From Erwinia billingiae Eb661 (lineage in GTDB: Bacteria > Pseudomonadota > Gammaproteobacteria > Enterobacterales > Enterobacteriaceae): a stretch of DNA of 64,000 nucleotides. The position numbers and the translations under genes were made by a program. The stretch spans positions 62,001 to 126,000 of the forward strand of contig NC_014306.1 in NCBI RefSeq assembly GCF_000196615.1, given 5' to 3'. The notes beneath the pieces were generated by a model. The model was not told where the DNA came from. It worked only from the letters and a program-made list of their open reading frames with translations, and did not search any database. Positions 33,323 through 42,921 of the stretch are shown here, piece by piece (the first letter of the stretch is position 1; the number at the start of each line of letters is the position of its first letter).

Positions 33323-34231
33323 CTACTTGAGCTTTTCGGCATCCGTCAGATAGCGCACTTTGCGGGTGTAATCCTGACCTTTAAAGGTCAATGGCGTATC
33401 GGATGACTGCAGATACTTTTGCCATTCCGAAAGCGGGAAGCCGCCATGCGCACCAACCACCTCTTTTGGGACCACTGCGGTGCTGCCACCAATCTTCTTG
33501 GAAACCGGCCAGTTAACCCAATCGCCTAAATTAACGGTCTTAAAATCCATCATATCCAACAGTGCTGCCAGAGGGAGCTGATCCGTTGGCGGCTGAGAGT
33601 CATCCATCATTCGCCAGGTATCTTCAAACATCGCTAACCACATCGGGCATAAGCGGCCCCAGGTTTCTTTAGTCGCGACAAGAAATGCACTGTTCACATG
33701 ATCCACCAGTCTTGGACGAATGCAGTTGCGATAATAACCTGGCCTGCGTGACTCTGGTGCGCTCATCAGTTTTGCGATCATTTTACCCTGGCGGAAACTG
33801 GAATATATATGGCCATCCAGCACCTTAATATCAGGCATTTTCAGCAGATTAAGATCGGAGTCGATCATCAAAATCCCCTTTGTCCTCGCATGGAGAGGTG
33901 CCTGGATTTTAATCAAACGACTGCGGTAAATTTGTTTATAGCGGTAGTTCTCTTCCCGTAACGGCACGTCCAGCGTCACCACCCGGGTTTTCGCCGGCAG
34001 CTCGCCAAACTGTGCGGCAGGCTGATCGGAGACGATGACAATCTCTTCTGCATCAGGCGCAAAACGTGATGCAAATAACGCGCTTAAGGTCGCTTCTTCG
34101 ACAAAGTCAGCGCCCGTACAGGGAATGACAATGGAAGTGACCGGTGTTGCGCCTTGCACCTCTTTCTGCTGATAAGAGAGGTTATGGCGCGAACGAATGT
34201 GGCGGAACTGAGGGTTCAGGAATTCAAACAT
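33323..34231 (-). CDS. Putative GT-A type glycosyltransferase
   Basis: This 302-residue protein has a nucleotide-sugar transferase look: VTSIVIPCTGADFVEEATLSALFA near the start and a DxD-type MIDSDLNLL near residue 120. I do not recognise a named family. The ATG at 34231 (MFEFLNPQF) has TGGAAA 9 nt upstream and overlaps the upstream GT4 gene by 8 bp; longer starts at 34246 and 34255 lack ribosome sites. With its GT4 partner it forms a two-gene operon between tdh and yibQ, separate from the waa cluster but close to it, so a cell-surface glycan role is likely. Confidence 0.66.
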   Translation of the reverse strand: MFEFLNPQFRHIRSRHNLSYQQKEVQGATPVTSIVIPCTGADFVEEATLSALFASRFAPDAEEIVIVSDQPAAQFGELPAKTRVVTLDVPLREENYRYKQIYRSRLIKIQAPLHARTKGILMIDSDLNLLKMPDIKVLDGHIYSSFRQGKMIAKLMSAPESRRPGYYRNCIRPRLVDHVNSAFLVATKETWGRLCPMWLAMFEDTWRMMDDSQPPTDQLPLAALLDMMDFKTVNLGDWVNWPVSKKIGGSTAVVPKEVVGAHGGFPLSEWQKYLQSSDTPLTFKGQDYTRKVRYLTDAEKLK

Positions 34232-35459
34232 GCGAAGAGTTTCCATGTGACGCATTTTTCAAAATAGATTCCACGCCTGCGACGTAATGCTCAATAGCAT
34301 AGTGCGCTTTCACGTTGGCGTTGGCCTGTTGCAATAATGTCGTGCGTTTTTCCGCATCAAGATACAGCGTCTTCATCTGCTCAAACAGGGTATCGGTATC
34401 GCCGTAATCGAACAACAAGCCCGTTTTATCCGGCGAGATCAGCTCGGCGGTGCCGGTGACTTTCGAGCCAATCACCGCGGTATTGAGCAACATGGCTTCC
34501 AGCACCACGCGCGGCAACCCTTCACTTTTGGACGCCAGAATAAACACATCCAGCGCGGCCAGATATTCCAGGGCATTGGGGCGAAAACCGGTGAAAATCA
34601 CCCGATCCGCAATACCGGCCTGAGCCGCCTGACGTTTTAACGCCGCTTCTTCCGGGCCTTCGCCGAGGATCACCATCCGCCAGTCGGCTTGGGGGAAGGA
34701 TGCGGCAAACTTTTCCAGCGCCTGCAGAATATGGTGATTGGATTTGCGGGGGATTAACGATCCGATACTGCCAAACACAAAGGTGCGGTTATCCAGCGCC
34801 AGCAGCTGTTGCCGCATCGCATCGCGGGAGGGCAGCGGTTGCCAGATGTCGATAGCATTGAATACGGTGAAGCATTTTTCGGCCACGACGCCATGGGCGA
34901 TCAGCACTTCGCGGACGCCGTTTGATACAGCGATGATTGCATCCGCGCGCTGATTCACCATCCCGACCAATTCGCGGTTCAGGACCGGTTCAATGCGGCA
35001 ATGCTGCACCAGGGTAATCGGTAAACCTTCGGCGGCAAGATAGCCTTCAGCGTTCGATCCCGGCTGATTATTCATGTAGAGCAAATCAATATTTTGGCGG
35101 GAAATCGCCTCGGCAATACGTTTCGCATTGGGCTTGATGCGCCAAAGCATATCCACCCAACGGGTCGTTTTCAGCCGTAAAGAACGGTTGAAAAATACCA
35201 GCGATCGCAGCAGTTCTTTGCAGACTTTCGCCCAGCGAGGTTGCTTGCGTTGCGGAATAAACATCACCGGGATGCCGAGCGCTTCCAGCACGTCAGCAAT
35301 GGTATCACCTTTACCACGGCGGTAATTATGGTAGAAGCAGCAGCGGATATCGAACTGACTGCGGTCGATACGCTTCAACAGCTCAAGCATGCTGTTGGTG
35401 CCGCCACCCCATTCATTTCCGGTATCCAGCAACAGAATTTTTTTACGCTGATCTTCCAT
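34224..35459 (-). CDS. GT4 glycosyltransferase
   Basis: This 411-residue GT-B glycosyltransferase has an N-lobe opening LLLDTGNEWGGGTNSMLELLKRI and the GT4 donor motif SKSEGLPRVVLEAMLLNTAVIG near residue 320 (E-x7-E). Sugar and acceptor are unknown. It is the first gene of a pair with the GT-A type protein downstream, 54 bp after yibQ on the same strand. Confidence 0.8.
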   Translation of the reverse strand: MEDQRKKILLLDTGNEWGGGTNSMLELLKRIDRSQFDIRCCFYHNYRRGKGDTIADVLEALGIPVMFIPQRKQPRWAKVCKELLRSLVFFNRSLRLKTTRWVDMLWRIKPNAKRIAEAISRQNIDLLYMNNQPGSNAEGYLAAEGLPITLVQHCRIEPVLNRELVGMVNQRADAIIAVSNGVREVLIAHGVVAEKCFTVFNAIDIWQPLPSRDAMRQQLLALDNRTFVFGSIGSLIPRKSNHHILQALEKFAASFPQADWRMVILGEGPEEAALKRQAAQAGIADRVIFTGFRPNALEYLAALDVFILASKSEGLPRVVLEAMLLNTAVIGSKVTGTAELISPDKTGLLFDYGDTDTLFEQMKTLYLDAEKRTTLLQQANANVKAHYAIEHYVAGVESILKNASHGNSSHV

Positions 35460-35513
35460 GTGTCCGCGACTCTCTGGGCCTGCGTCCCTTCAGTCAGGGA
35501 CGCTGCAGAAAAA

Positions 35514-36440
35514 TTAAGGTTGGGTCCCGATATCGAGCTTCAACCCGCTAAAGTGCGTATCGATATAACGCATGCCCGCGCTGTTGCCAATACTTTCAGC
35601 CACCACGCTCAGTGCACGGGTTGCCGGAACCGGTGCAATCTTCACCGGACAGCTTTTCACGCCGTGGAACGGATTACGCGGTTTTTCAGCCGGTGGCAAC
35701 GGCTGGCGGCCGGTGGATTGGGGCTCATTCAGCAACTGGCTTGGACGAACCAGCGTCACGTCTGCCGGAAGCGTTGGCAGCATTTCCTGCAATACCCTGA
35801 CGGTGGTGGGATGCGGATGGCCGATGGCAATGGCTGAGCCATCGCGCTGGGCCAGGCGCACCGCACGCGTGAACTGCTTGCGGATATCCGCTTCGTTCTG
35901 CGTATCGTCGAGGAACACGCGGCGCTTGAGCACCTTGACGCTGGTTCCGGCGGCGGCGCGCGTTGACTGGCTGTTACCGATGGTCATGCTGTCGAGGAAG
36001 TAGAAATTGTAGTGATCCAGTACCTGCATCACCTTCTGCATCCCTGGCAGACTGGAGGTCATCGCGCTGCCCATATGGTTGTTCAGGCCGACCGCAAAAG
36101 GCACATCGGCCACCGCTTCACGAATAATACGCGCGATCTCCGAACTGGACATGTCCGGGCGCAGGGTGTCTTTTTCCAGCGGTTGTTTGCTCAGGGGCGC
36201 CATCGGCAGATGGATCAGCACTTCGTGACCCAGCTGGTGGGCTTTGGTCGCCATTTCACGGGCGTGGGTGGCGTTAGGCAGAACCGCGACAGAGATGTTC
36301 TTCGGCATCTGCAAAACCTGATTCTCTTCCTTCGGACGATAACCAAAATCATCAATGACGATAGAGAGTTTTCCGGCGTGTGCCGTACAGGCCATTAACA
36401 GGCCTGCCAGCACGCCACTCATTTTGCGGAGGTGTGACAA
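35514..36440 (-). CDS. yibQ: Divergent polysaccharide deacetylase YibQ
   Basis: This 308-residue exported protein has a signal peptide (MSGVLAGLLMACTAHA) and a divergent polysaccharide-deacetylase domain with KLSIVIDDFGYR, LPNATHAREMA, HEVLIHLPMAP, VGLNNHMGSAMT and IGHPHP. The long form starts with TTG at 36440, supported by AGGA 8-9 nt upstream; an ATG at 36422 lacks a site. It follows envC by 3 bp, the conserved envC-yibQ order. Its substrate is unknown. Confidence 0.9.
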   Translation of the reverse strand: MSHLRKMSGVLAGLLMACTAHAGKLSIVIDDFGYRPKEENQVLQMPKNISVAVLPNATHAREMATKAHQLGHEVLIHLPMAPLSKQPLEKDTLRPDMSSSEIARIIREAVADVPFAVGLNNHMGSAMTSSLPGMQKVMQVLDHYNFYFLDSMTIGNSQSTRAAAGTSVKVLKRRVFLDDTQNEADIRKQFTRAVRLAQRDGSAIAIGHPHPTTVRVLQEMLPTLPADVTLVRPSQLLNEPQSTGRQPLPPAEKPRNPFHGVKSCPVKIAPVPATRALSVVAESIGNSAGMRYIDTHFSGLKLDIGTQP

Positions 36441-36443
36441 AAG

Positions 36444-37751
36444 TTATTTTCCTAACCACGGAAGTGGATTGACGGCCTGTCCCTGGCGTCGGATTTCGAA
36501 ATAGAGTGAAGGCGTGCCCCGGCCGCCACTGGTCCCGACCAGTGCGATTGGCTGTCCTGCCTTAACCTGAGTTCCCACGCTCACCAGCGCACTTTGGTTG
36601 TAGCCGTAAAGGCTCATATCCCCTTTGCCGTGTTCTACCACCACCACCAGACCGTAGCCCTGTAGCCAGTCGGCCATCAGAACGCGGCCATCGGCAATGG
36701 CTTTCACTTCGGTGCCTTCAGGTGCGTCAATCACCAGGCCTTTCCAGCGTAGCTCACCCTGCAGCTGTTCGCCGAAGCGATGTTCAATCGTGCCGCGCGC
36801 CGGCCATACGGCCTGGCCAGAAGGACGGCCTAATCCGCCGGTGCGCGCCATTAATGAACGCTCACCTTCGGTCGGTTTGTAGGTGGTGCCTTTGCTCTTC
36901 GCCTGAGCCTGACGCTGACGGACTTTTTCCGCCTCGCGCGCTTCTTTCTCTGCCCGGGCTTTGGCTTCCCGTTCAGCTTTGGCAATTTTGTCGCGCAGGC
37001 GGCTTTCGTTTTCCCGCATATCGACCAACTGCGCCTGATCTTTTTCGAGAGACGACTCCAGCGTGGTCAGCGTTTTCTTACGGGCAACGCGCGCACCTTC
37101 CAGCTTCTGCTGTTGCGACTGCTGCTGGTCGAGTAAGGATTTCTGCTGCGCCTGTTTATCCACCAAAGACGCTTTCTGCGCAGAGAGGTCGCTGCGGGTC
37201 TTTTTCAGGTCATCAATTGATTTTTGGCGGGCATCGTTAAGATAGCCAAAGTAGGAAAGGATGCGCTCGCTGCGCTGGCTCTCTTCGCCGCTGAGGATCA
37301 GCTGGACGCCGCTGTGTTGTCCCTGACGGAAAGCCGCATCGAGCTGCTCGGCAAGCAGCTTTTCCTGACTGGCTTGTTGCGCCTCCAGCTTGCTGATCGA
37401 GGCGGTCAGCGATGAAATGTCCTTATTCAGCCCGGTGAGGGTGATTTGGGTTTCACGCAGTTGGCGGCTGGCCTGAGCAATGATCTTTTCCTGGCTGGTC
37501 AGCTGCGCCAACAGCTTGCCGCGTTGCTGCTTTTGCTGCAAAACGCTCTTCTCTTTCGCTGCAATATCCTGCTGCAGGCTGGAGAGCTGCGACTTGTTAT
37601 CGTCGGCCGCGTGGGTGGCAAAAGACGACAGCAAAAGACCGGCGCAAAGTACGCTGGCAGACAGGCAGAACACATGAGATCGCAACAGAACGCCTGTGGC
37701 AGATCCGTTACCCTGTGCTCGTAAAGATGAAACTGGCGCTTTTTCCCTCAT
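36444..37751 (-). CDS. envC: Murein hydrolase activator EnvC
   Basis: This 435-residue periplasmic protein has an N-terminal signal sequence (about 25-48), two long coiled coils (about 50-270) and a C-terminal LytM domain. The LytM active site is degenerate (no complete HxxxD/HxH set: GDMSLYGYNQ and SLYFEI), as in EnvC, which activates AmiA and AmiB at the septum under FtsEX control. In E. coli the gene follows gpmM; here only a gpmM stub is left upstream. Confidence 0.93.
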   Translation of the reverse strand: MREKAPVSSLRAQGNGSATGVLLRSHVFCLSASVLCAGLLLSSFATHAADDNKSQLSSLQQDIAAKEKSVLQQKQQRGKLLAQLTSQEKIIAQASRQLRETQITLTGLNKDISSLTASISKLEAQQASQEKLLAEQLDAAFRQGQHSGVQLILSGEESQRSERILSYFGYLNDARQKSIDDLKKTRSDLSAQKASLVDKQAQQKSLLDQQQSQQQKLEGARVARKKTLTTLESSLEKDQAQLVDMRENESRLRDKIAKAEREAKARAEKEAREAEKVRQRQAQAKSKGTTYKPTEGERSLMARTGGLGRPSGQAVWPARGTIEHRFGEQLQGELRWKGLVIDAPEGTEVKAIADGRVLMADWLQGYGLVVVVEHGKGDMSLYGYNQSALVSVGTQVKAGQPIALVGTSGGRGTPSLYFEIRRQGQAVNPLPWLGK

Positions 37752-37760
37752 AGGACCAGA

Positions 37761-37901
37761 TTATTCCACGATGAACAGCAGCTTACCAGCCATCTGTCCC
37801 GGCTTTTGCATTTCCACCAGTGACAGCGTTGCCTGAAACCGGTCGCTGGGCAGGCGATCCTGCGGGGAAGTGTCAGGCAGATTTGCACAACAAATAACCG
37901 C
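37761..37901 (-). pseudogene. gpmM: 3' remnant of gpmM (phosphoglycerate mutase)
   Basis: On the minus strand, directly upstream of envC where E. coli has gpmM, a frame ends ATLSLVEMQKPGQMAGKLLFIVE-stop. This aligns with the end of GpmM as I recall it ([23 protein letters not shown]). The frame hits a TGA at 37902-37904 and upstream codons show no further GpmM likeness, so only about the last 40 codons remain, diverged. GpmM is the cofactor-independent phosphoglycerate mutase of glycolysis. Alternative view: chance similarity, unlikely given position and exact stop-codon register. Confidence 0.75.
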
Positions 37902-38078
37902 TCAGGATTGCAGCGAACTCGCACTGACACGGGCATTTACACTTAAGGCAATTTTTTTTGGGAATCTGCCTCAGAAAACGCAACTCTGACGGCTTCATGA
38001 CTGTACATGACAATACTGGCAGGTATACTCAGAAGCCTTGTTTTAGCTTATTAACCCTTTCGGGAGTTGTTACCCCTC

Positions 38079-38510
38079 ATGCAAGATATTATGCAGTTCG
38101 CAGGCAGCCACACCATTCTTAGTCTGGCGTGGGTTGTCCTGTTGGTTTTGGTGATCGTGACTACCGTTAAGGGTATGTTCTCCAAGATAAAAACGATTAG
38201 CCGCGGTGAAGCAACCCGTTTAATTAATAAAGAAGAAGCCGTGGTGGTCGACGTGCGTGGGCGTGATGACTACCGTAAGGGCCATATCTCCAATGCCATC
38301 AACGTGCTGGCCGCTGACATCAAAAAAGGCAGCTTTGGCGAATTAGAGAAGCACAAAGCGCAACCGATTATCGTGGTGTGTGCCAACGGCACATCCGCTG
38401 CAGAACCCGCTGCTCAGCTGAACGCGGCCGGTTTTGAAAACGTCTCCATACTGAAAGATGGCGTCTCCGGTTGGAGTGGTGAAAACCTGCCGCTGGTACG
38501 TGGAAAGTAA
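38079..38510 (+). CDS. yibN: Membrane-anchored rhodanese-like protein YibN
   Basis: This 143-residue protein has one N-terminal transmembrane segment (about 8-32) and a rhodanese domain starting at [30 protein letters not shown]. The active-site loop is [11 protein letters not shown], with a cysteine in the catalytic position. The end [13 protein letters not shown] is as in E. coli YibN. The ATG at 38079 gives the E. coli length. It is flanked on both sides by stubs of its usual neighbours gpmM and grxC. Confidence 0.93.
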   Translation: MQDIMQFAGSHTILSLAWVVLLVLVIVTTVKGMFSKIKTISRGEATRLINKEEAVVVDVRGRDDYRKGHISNAINVLAADIKKGSFGELEKHKAQPIIVVCANGTSAAEPAAQLNAAGFENVSILKDGVSGWSGENLPLVRGK

Positions 38511-38522
38511 GACTGATGTAGT

Positions 38523-38600
38523 GATGCGCAGCACTTTGTTGGCTGTGAAGACCAGTTCGCGCTAGATGGCTTTTCTGGCCTCGACCCGCTACTTAAATAA
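38523..38600 (+). pseudogene. grxC: 3' remnant of grxC (glutaredoxin 3)
   Basis: Between yibN and secB, where E. coli has grxC, 25 codons plus stop read DAQHFVGCEDQFALDG then FSGLDPLLK. This aligns without gaps to the end of E. coli GrxC (DAQHIGGCDDLYALDARGGLDPLLK). A TGA lies 3 codons upstream and the CPYC active-site half is gone. It is thus a deletion stub, not a functional gene. Glutaredoxin 3 reduces disulfides with glutathione; another glutaredoxin elsewhere in the genome would have to cover it. Confidence 0.9.
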
Positions 38601-38650
38601 GACGGGCGAGTGGCGAAATAACGGATTATTAACCAATAGGATTACGTAAC

Positions 38651-39115
38651 ATGTCAGAGCAAAACAACACCGAGATGGCTTTCCAGATCCAGCGTATTTA
38701 CACCAAGGATATCTCTTTTGAAGCGCCTAACGCGCCTCAGGTTTTCCAGAAAGAGTGGGAACCAGAAGTGAAACTGGATTTGGATACGGCTTCCAGCCAG
38801 CTGGCAGAAGACGTGTATGAAGTCGTACTGCGTGTGACCGTAACGGCAACCGTGGGCGAAGATACTGCGTTCCTGTGTGAAGTTCAGCAGGCAGGTATTT
38901 TCTCTATCTCCGGTATCGACGGTAACCAGATGGCGCATTGCCTCGGTGCATACTCGCCGAACATCCTGTTCCCTTATGCTCGCGAATGCATCACCAGCCT
39001 GGTTTCACGCGGTACCTTCCCGCAGCTTAACCTGGCGCCAGTGAACTTTGACGCGCTGTTCATGAACTATCTTCAGCAGTCAAACGAAGGCGCCGCTCCT
39101 CAACAGGATGCATAA
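38651..39115 (+). CDS. secB: Protein-export chaperone SecB
   Basis: This 154-residue tetrameric chaperone keeps preproteins unfolded and hands them to SecA. The protein follows E. coli SecB ([22 protein letters not shown] at the start, [16 protein letters not shown] near the end). It overlaps gpsA by 1 bp (TAATG). The AATAGGATT stretch upstream gives a weak ribosome site. Confidence 0.97.
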   Translation: MSEQNNTEMAFQIQRIYTKDISFEAPNAPQVFQKEWEPEVKLDLDTASSQLAEDVYEVVLRVTVTATVGEDTAFLCEVQQAGIFSISGIDGNQMAHCLGAYSPNILFPYARECITSLVSRGTFPQLNLAPVNFDALFMNYLQQSNEGAAPQQDA

Positions 39116-40134
39116 TGCCTCACGCTAACGCTTCAATGAGCGTCCTCGGTGCCGGATCTTACGGCACCGCTTTAGCCATCACGCTGGCTCGAAACGGGCA
39201 CAACGTGGTGCTGTGGGGACACAACCCACACCATCAGGCTCAGCTTCAGGCTGACCGCTGTAATGCGGCTTTCCTGCCCGATGTTCCTTTCCCTGATTCG
39301 TTGAGCCTTGAAACCGATTTGGCCAGTGCGATTGCTGCCAGTCGCGATCTGCTGGTGGTGGTTCCCAGCCATGTGTTCGGCGATGTATTACAGCAAATCA
39401 AACCGCATCTGCGCGCTGACTCCCGCATTGTCTGGGCCACGAAAGGCCTGGAAAAAGAGACCGGACGTTTGCTGCAGGATGTCGCGCGTGAGATCCTCGG
39501 TCCGGATATTCCGCTGGCAGTGATCTCGGGCCCGACTTTTGCCAAAGAACTGGCGGCGGGTCTGCCGACGGCGATTGCCCTGGCGGCAACGGACAGCGAA
39601 TTTGCTGATGACCTGCAGACGCTGCTGCATTGCGGTAAAAGCTTCCGTGTGTATAACAATCCAGACTTTGTTGGCGTCCAGCTCGGCGGCGCGGTGAAAA
39701 ACGTGATCGCTATTGGCGCGGGCATCTCCGATGGAATTGGCTTTGGTGCCAATGCACGTACCGCATTAATTACCCGTGGCCTCGCTGAAATGACCCGTCT
39801 GGGCACCGCTCTCGGTGCCGATCCCACCACCTTTATGGGCATGGCGGGATTAGGCGACCTGGTGCTGACCTGTACCGATAATCAGTCACGCAATCGGCGC
39901 TTTGGCATGATGCTGGGGCAGGGAATTGACGTGGAAGCGGCGCAAACAACCATCGGTCAGGTAGTGGAAGGTTTCCGAAATACTAAAGAGGTTAAGGCTC
40001 TGGCTGCGCGCTGCGGCGTGGAGATGCCAATAACCGAGCAAATTTATCAGGTTCTGTATTGCGAAAAAAATGCGCGAGAGGCAGCATTGAGCTTACTTGG
40101 GCGCACAAGGAAAGACGAAAACAGCGCCAGTTGA
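39115..40134 (+). CDS. gpsA: Glycerol-3-phosphate dehydrogenase [NAD(P)+]
   Basis: This 339-residue enzyme reduces dihydroxyacetone phosphate to sn-glycerol-3-phosphate for phospholipids. The N-terminal NAD site is [11 protein letters not shown] and the catalytic lysine region is [17 protein letters not shown]. It belongs to the secB-gpsA-cysE operon, 68 bp before cysE. Confidence 0.97.
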   Translation: MPHANASMSVLGAGSYGTALAITLARNGHNVVLWGHNPHHQAQLQADRCNAAFLPDVPFPDSLSLETDLASAIAASRDLLVVVPSHVFGDVLQQIKPHLRADSRIVWATKGLEKETGRLLQDVAREILGPDIPLAVISGPTFAKELAAGLPTAIALAATDSEFADDLQTLLHCGKSFRVYNNPDFVGVQLGGAVKNVIAIGAGISDGIGFGANARTALITRGLAEMTRLGTALGADPTTFMGMAGLGDLVLTCTDNQSRNRRFGMMLGQGIDVEAAQTTIGQVVEGFRNTKEVKALAARCGVEMPITEQIYQVLYCEKNAREAALSLLGRTRKDENSAS

Positions 40135-40202
40135 GAAAGGGATGCAAACTGATATAGCGCGCAGGCAGTCGCCGGGCGCTATTTTTTGATGTGGAGAGAG
40201 CA

Positions 40203-41024
40203 ATGCCGTGTGTAGAACCTGAACTGGTCTGGGATTATATCAAAGCGGAAGCGCGGGCCCTGGCTGACTGCGAACCGATGCTGGCCAGTTTTTACCACGC
40301 AACGTTGCTGAAGCATGACGATCTGGGCAGTGCGCTGAGCTATATGCTCGCCAACAAGCTGGCCAATCCGATCATGCCTGCCATCGCCATCCGTGAAATC
40401 GTGCAGGAAGCCTATAATCAGGACCCGTCGATGATCCAGTCGGCAGCCTGTGATATCCAGGCCGTCCGTCAGCGTGACCCGGCAATCGATAAATACTCCA
40501 CGCCCTTGCTGTACCTGAAAGGCTTTCATGCCTTACAGGCCTATCGTATTGGTCACTGGCTATGGAATGAAGGACGACGCGCGCTGGCGGTGTATCTGCA
40601 GAACGAAGTGTCGGTCTCGTTTGCGGTGGATATTCATCCGGCGGCCAAAATTGGTCGCGGCATCATGCTCGATCACGCCACCGGCATTGTCATTGGCGAA
40701 ACGGCGGTGGTTGAAGACGATGTCTCGATCCTGCAATCCGTTACGCTGGGCGGTACCGGCAAAACCAGCGGCGATCGCCATCCGAAAATTCGCGAAGGGG
40801 TGATGATCGGGGCAGGAGCGAAAATCCTCGGCAATATCGAAGTGGGGCGCGGGGCGAAAATTGGTGCCGGTTCGGTAGTGCTGCAACCGGTTCCGCCACA
40901 TACCACCGCAGCTGGCGTTCCTGCCCGCATCGTTGGCAAGCCGAGCAGCGACAAGCCTTCGATGGAAATGGATCAGCACTTCAATGGAACCGTGCCGGGC
41001 TTCGAATTCGGCGACGGGATCTGA
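40203..41024 (+). CDS. cysE: Serine O-acetyltransferase
   Basis: This 273-residue enzyme makes O-acetylserine, the precursor of cysteine. An N-terminal helical domain precedes left-handed beta-helix hexapeptide repeats (from about residue 150; VDIHPAAKIGRGIMLDHATG). The C-terminus ends EFGDGI, and the terminal isoleucine is what CysE uses to bind CysK in the cysteine synthase complex. The ATG at 40203 follows GGAGAG; a GTG 4 codons upstream is less likely. Confidence 0.97.
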   Translation: MPCVEPELVWDYIKAEARALADCEPMLASFYHATLLKHDDLGSALSYMLANKLANPIMPAIAIREIVQEAYNQDPSMIQSAACDIQAVRQRDPAIDKYSTPLLYLKGFHALQAYRIGHWLWNEGRRALAVYLQNEVSVSFAVDIHPAAKIGRGIMLDHATGIVIGETAVVEDDVSILQSVTLGGTGKTSGDRHPKIREGVMIGAGAKILGNIEVGRGAKIGAGSVVLQPVPPHTTAAGVPARIVGKPSSDKPSMEMDQHFNGTVPGFEFGDGI

Positions 41025-41027
41025 CGT

Positions 41028-41501
41028 TTACGCCTTCACCACTGCGCCAGCGTAATCCAGCTGGCGCCACGCCTCGTATACCACCACTGAGACGGCATTA
41101 GACAAATTCATGCTGCGGCTGTCCGGCTGCATCGGGATTCGGATCTTCTGCTGTGCCGGCAGCGCATTGAGAATGTCGGCTGGCAATCCCCGCGTTTCCG
41201 GTCCAAACAACAGGTAATCACCCGGCTGATAACTCACCGCGCTGTGCGCGGGCGTGCCTTTTGTGGTGAGCGCAAACAGCCGCTGTGGCGCTTCTGCAGA
41301 CAGAAACGCGGCATAGTCAGCGTGATGTTTGATGGCGGTGAACTCATGGTAATCGAGCCCGGCACGGCGCAGGCGCTTATCATCCCAGGCAAAGCCCAGC
41401 GGCTCAATCAGGTGCAGTTGAAAGCCGGTATTGGCGCAAAGACGGATGATATTCCCGGTATTGGGTGGGATTTCAGGTTCAAATAAAACGATATTCAGCA
41501 T
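41028..41501 (-). CDS. trmL: tRNA (cytidine/uridine-2'-O-)-methyltransferase TrmL
   Basis: This 157-residue SPOUT methyltransferase (YibK) modifies the wobble base of tRNA-Leu. The knot motifs FGPETRGLP and [24 protein letters not shown] are present. The ATG at 41501 gives the E. coli start [17 protein letters not shown]; a TTG 2 codons upstream is unnecessary. It converges on cysE with 3 bp between. Confidence 0.96.
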   Translation of the reverse strand: MLNIVLFEPEIPPNTGNIIRLCANTGFQLHLIEPLGFAWDDKRLRRAGLDYHEFTAIKHHADYAAFLSAEAPQRLFALTTKGTPAHSAVSYQPGDYLLFGPETRGLPADILNALPAQQKIRIPMQPDSRSMNLSNAVSVVVYEAWRQLDYAGAVVKA

Positions 41502-41507
41502 CGACAA

Positions 41508-41529
41508 CGGCCCTCATTAGCGAGGGCCG
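41508..41529 (-). terminator. Hairpin between cpxA and trmL
   Basis: A perfect 8-bp stem (CGGCCCTC / GAGGGCCG) with a 6-nt loop lies downstream of cpxA and just before trmL on the same strand. The T tail on the minus strand is weak (TTGT), so it may be a leaky terminator. Confidence 0.55.
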
Positions 41530-41544
41530 AAGCATAGCAAACAA

Positions 41545-42921
41545 TCAGGCTTTGCTGGAATAGAGCGGCAACCAGATTGTCAGACGCAGACCGCCCAGCG
41601 GGCTGTCATCCGCTTTGACCCAACCCCGGTGTTGCTGGATGGCGGTATCGACAATCGCCAGACCCAGCCCGGTTCCACCGGATTCACGGTCGCGCGCTTC
41701 ATCAGTGCGGTAGAACGGCCGGAAAATCTGCTCACGATCTTCCGCGCTGACGCCTGGACCATCATCATCGACGTGGATGGTAATGCCCTGTTTATCCACC
41801 GAAAAACTGACGGCGATTTTGGAGTAGGAGTAGCGCAGCGCATTGCGGACGATATTCTCCAGCGCGCTGTCCAGCGCACTCGGGTTACCGTACAGCGGCC
41901 ATGGGCCAGGCGGATAGGGCACGTCCAGCGTTTTGCCCATCTGCTCGGCTTCAAACTTGGCATCATCCAGCACGCCGGACCACAGCTGGTTGGCTTTCAT
42001 CGCTTCACTGACCAGCGCATTTTTATGCTGAGTGCGGGAGAGCACCAGCAGGTCGTTGATCATGCCATCGAGCCGCTGTGCTTCCATCTCGATACGCTGC
42101 AACTCTTTGCCTTCGCCCTGACGGCGGCGCATCAGCGCGGTGGCCAGCTGCAGGCGAGTCAGAGGCGTACGCAGTTCATGTGAGATATCCGACAGCAGAC
42201 GTTGCTGACCGGTCATCATTCTTTCCAGGGCGCTGACCATCTGGTTGAAGCTGGCACCGGCTGCCAGGAACTCCTGCGGGCCGGATTCCAGTTCGGGACG
42301 CTGACGCAAGTTACCGGCCGCCACATCATCGGCAGCATGCTTGAGCTTACGGGCCGGTTTAGCGAGGCTCCAGGCCAGCCAAAGCAGCAATGGCGAGCTG
42401 ATCAGCATGGTGACAATCAGCAGCAGCAGAGGACGGTCAAATAACAGATTGATAAAGTCCAGCTGTGAGCTGCCCGCCGGGCGGATCAGGTAAAGCTGGT
42501 AGTTATCTTCTCCGTCGCGAACCGAGAAGGGGCCAACCATCTCAACGCGGCCGTATTTCTTTTTCTGCGGATGATCGGAGTTATCAGACTGGCCGATAAA
42601 ATTACGGATCACCTGCATTTCGTTATGCTGTGCGCCGATCACGCGACCCTCACTGGTGACCAGTAAAAGCCGTTGACCAGGCGGAGCCCATTTGTCGATT
42701 GCGCGAAACAGTCTGCGCCACCACATCAGGTCGTTGGGCGGATCCTGCATCAACTCCGCTTCAACGTGTTGTTCAATCATGGTGCCCTGACGCTGCTCGT
42801 TATCCAGCAGCGGCGTCATCTGACGGGTATCCAGCTTTGGCACCATTAAAACCAGCATCAACACCAGTGCCAGGGTCAGCCAGAAAATAGCGAAGATGCG
42901 GGTGGTCAGGCTTGAAATCAT
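41545..42921 (-). CDS. cpxA: Envelope-stress sensor kinase CpxA
   Basis: This 458-residue histidine kinase/phosphatase has TM1 (about 8-28), a periplasmic sensor domain (about 30-160), TM2 (about 165-188), a HAMP domain, HisKA with phospho-acceptor His248 in DISHELRTPLTR, and an ATPase domain (NIVRNALRYS, DDGPGV, GGTGLGLAIV). It responds to misfolded envelope proteins with CpxR. It overlaps cpxR by 4 bp. Confidence 0.97.
   Translation of the reverse strand: MISSLTTRIFAIFWLTLALVLMLVLMVPKLDTRQMTPLLDNEQRQGTMIEQHVEAELMQDPPNDLMWWRRLFRAIDKWAPPGQRLLLVTSEGRVIGAQHNEMQVIRNFIGQSDNSDHPQKKKYGRVEMVGPFSVRDGEDNYQLYLIRPAGSSQLDFINLLFDRPLLLLIVTMLISSPLLLWLAWSLAKPARKLKHAADDVAAGNLRQRPELESGPQEFLAAGASFNQMVSALERMMTGQQRLLSDISHELRTPLTRLQLATALMRRRQGEGKELQRIEMEAQRLDGMINDLLVLSRTQHKNALVSEAMKANQLWSGVLDDAKFEAEQMGKTLDVPYPPGPWPLYGNPSALDSALENIVRNALRYSYSKIAVSFSVDKQGITIHVDDDGPGVSAEDREQIFRPFYRTDEARDRESGGTGLGLAIVDTAIQQHRGWVKADDSPLGGLRLTIWLPLYSSKA

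Noticed and set aside
37748..37936. 62-codon minus-strand ORF before envC
   Set aside because: It lies in a different frame from the gpmM stub, has no ribosome site and no recognisable sequence.
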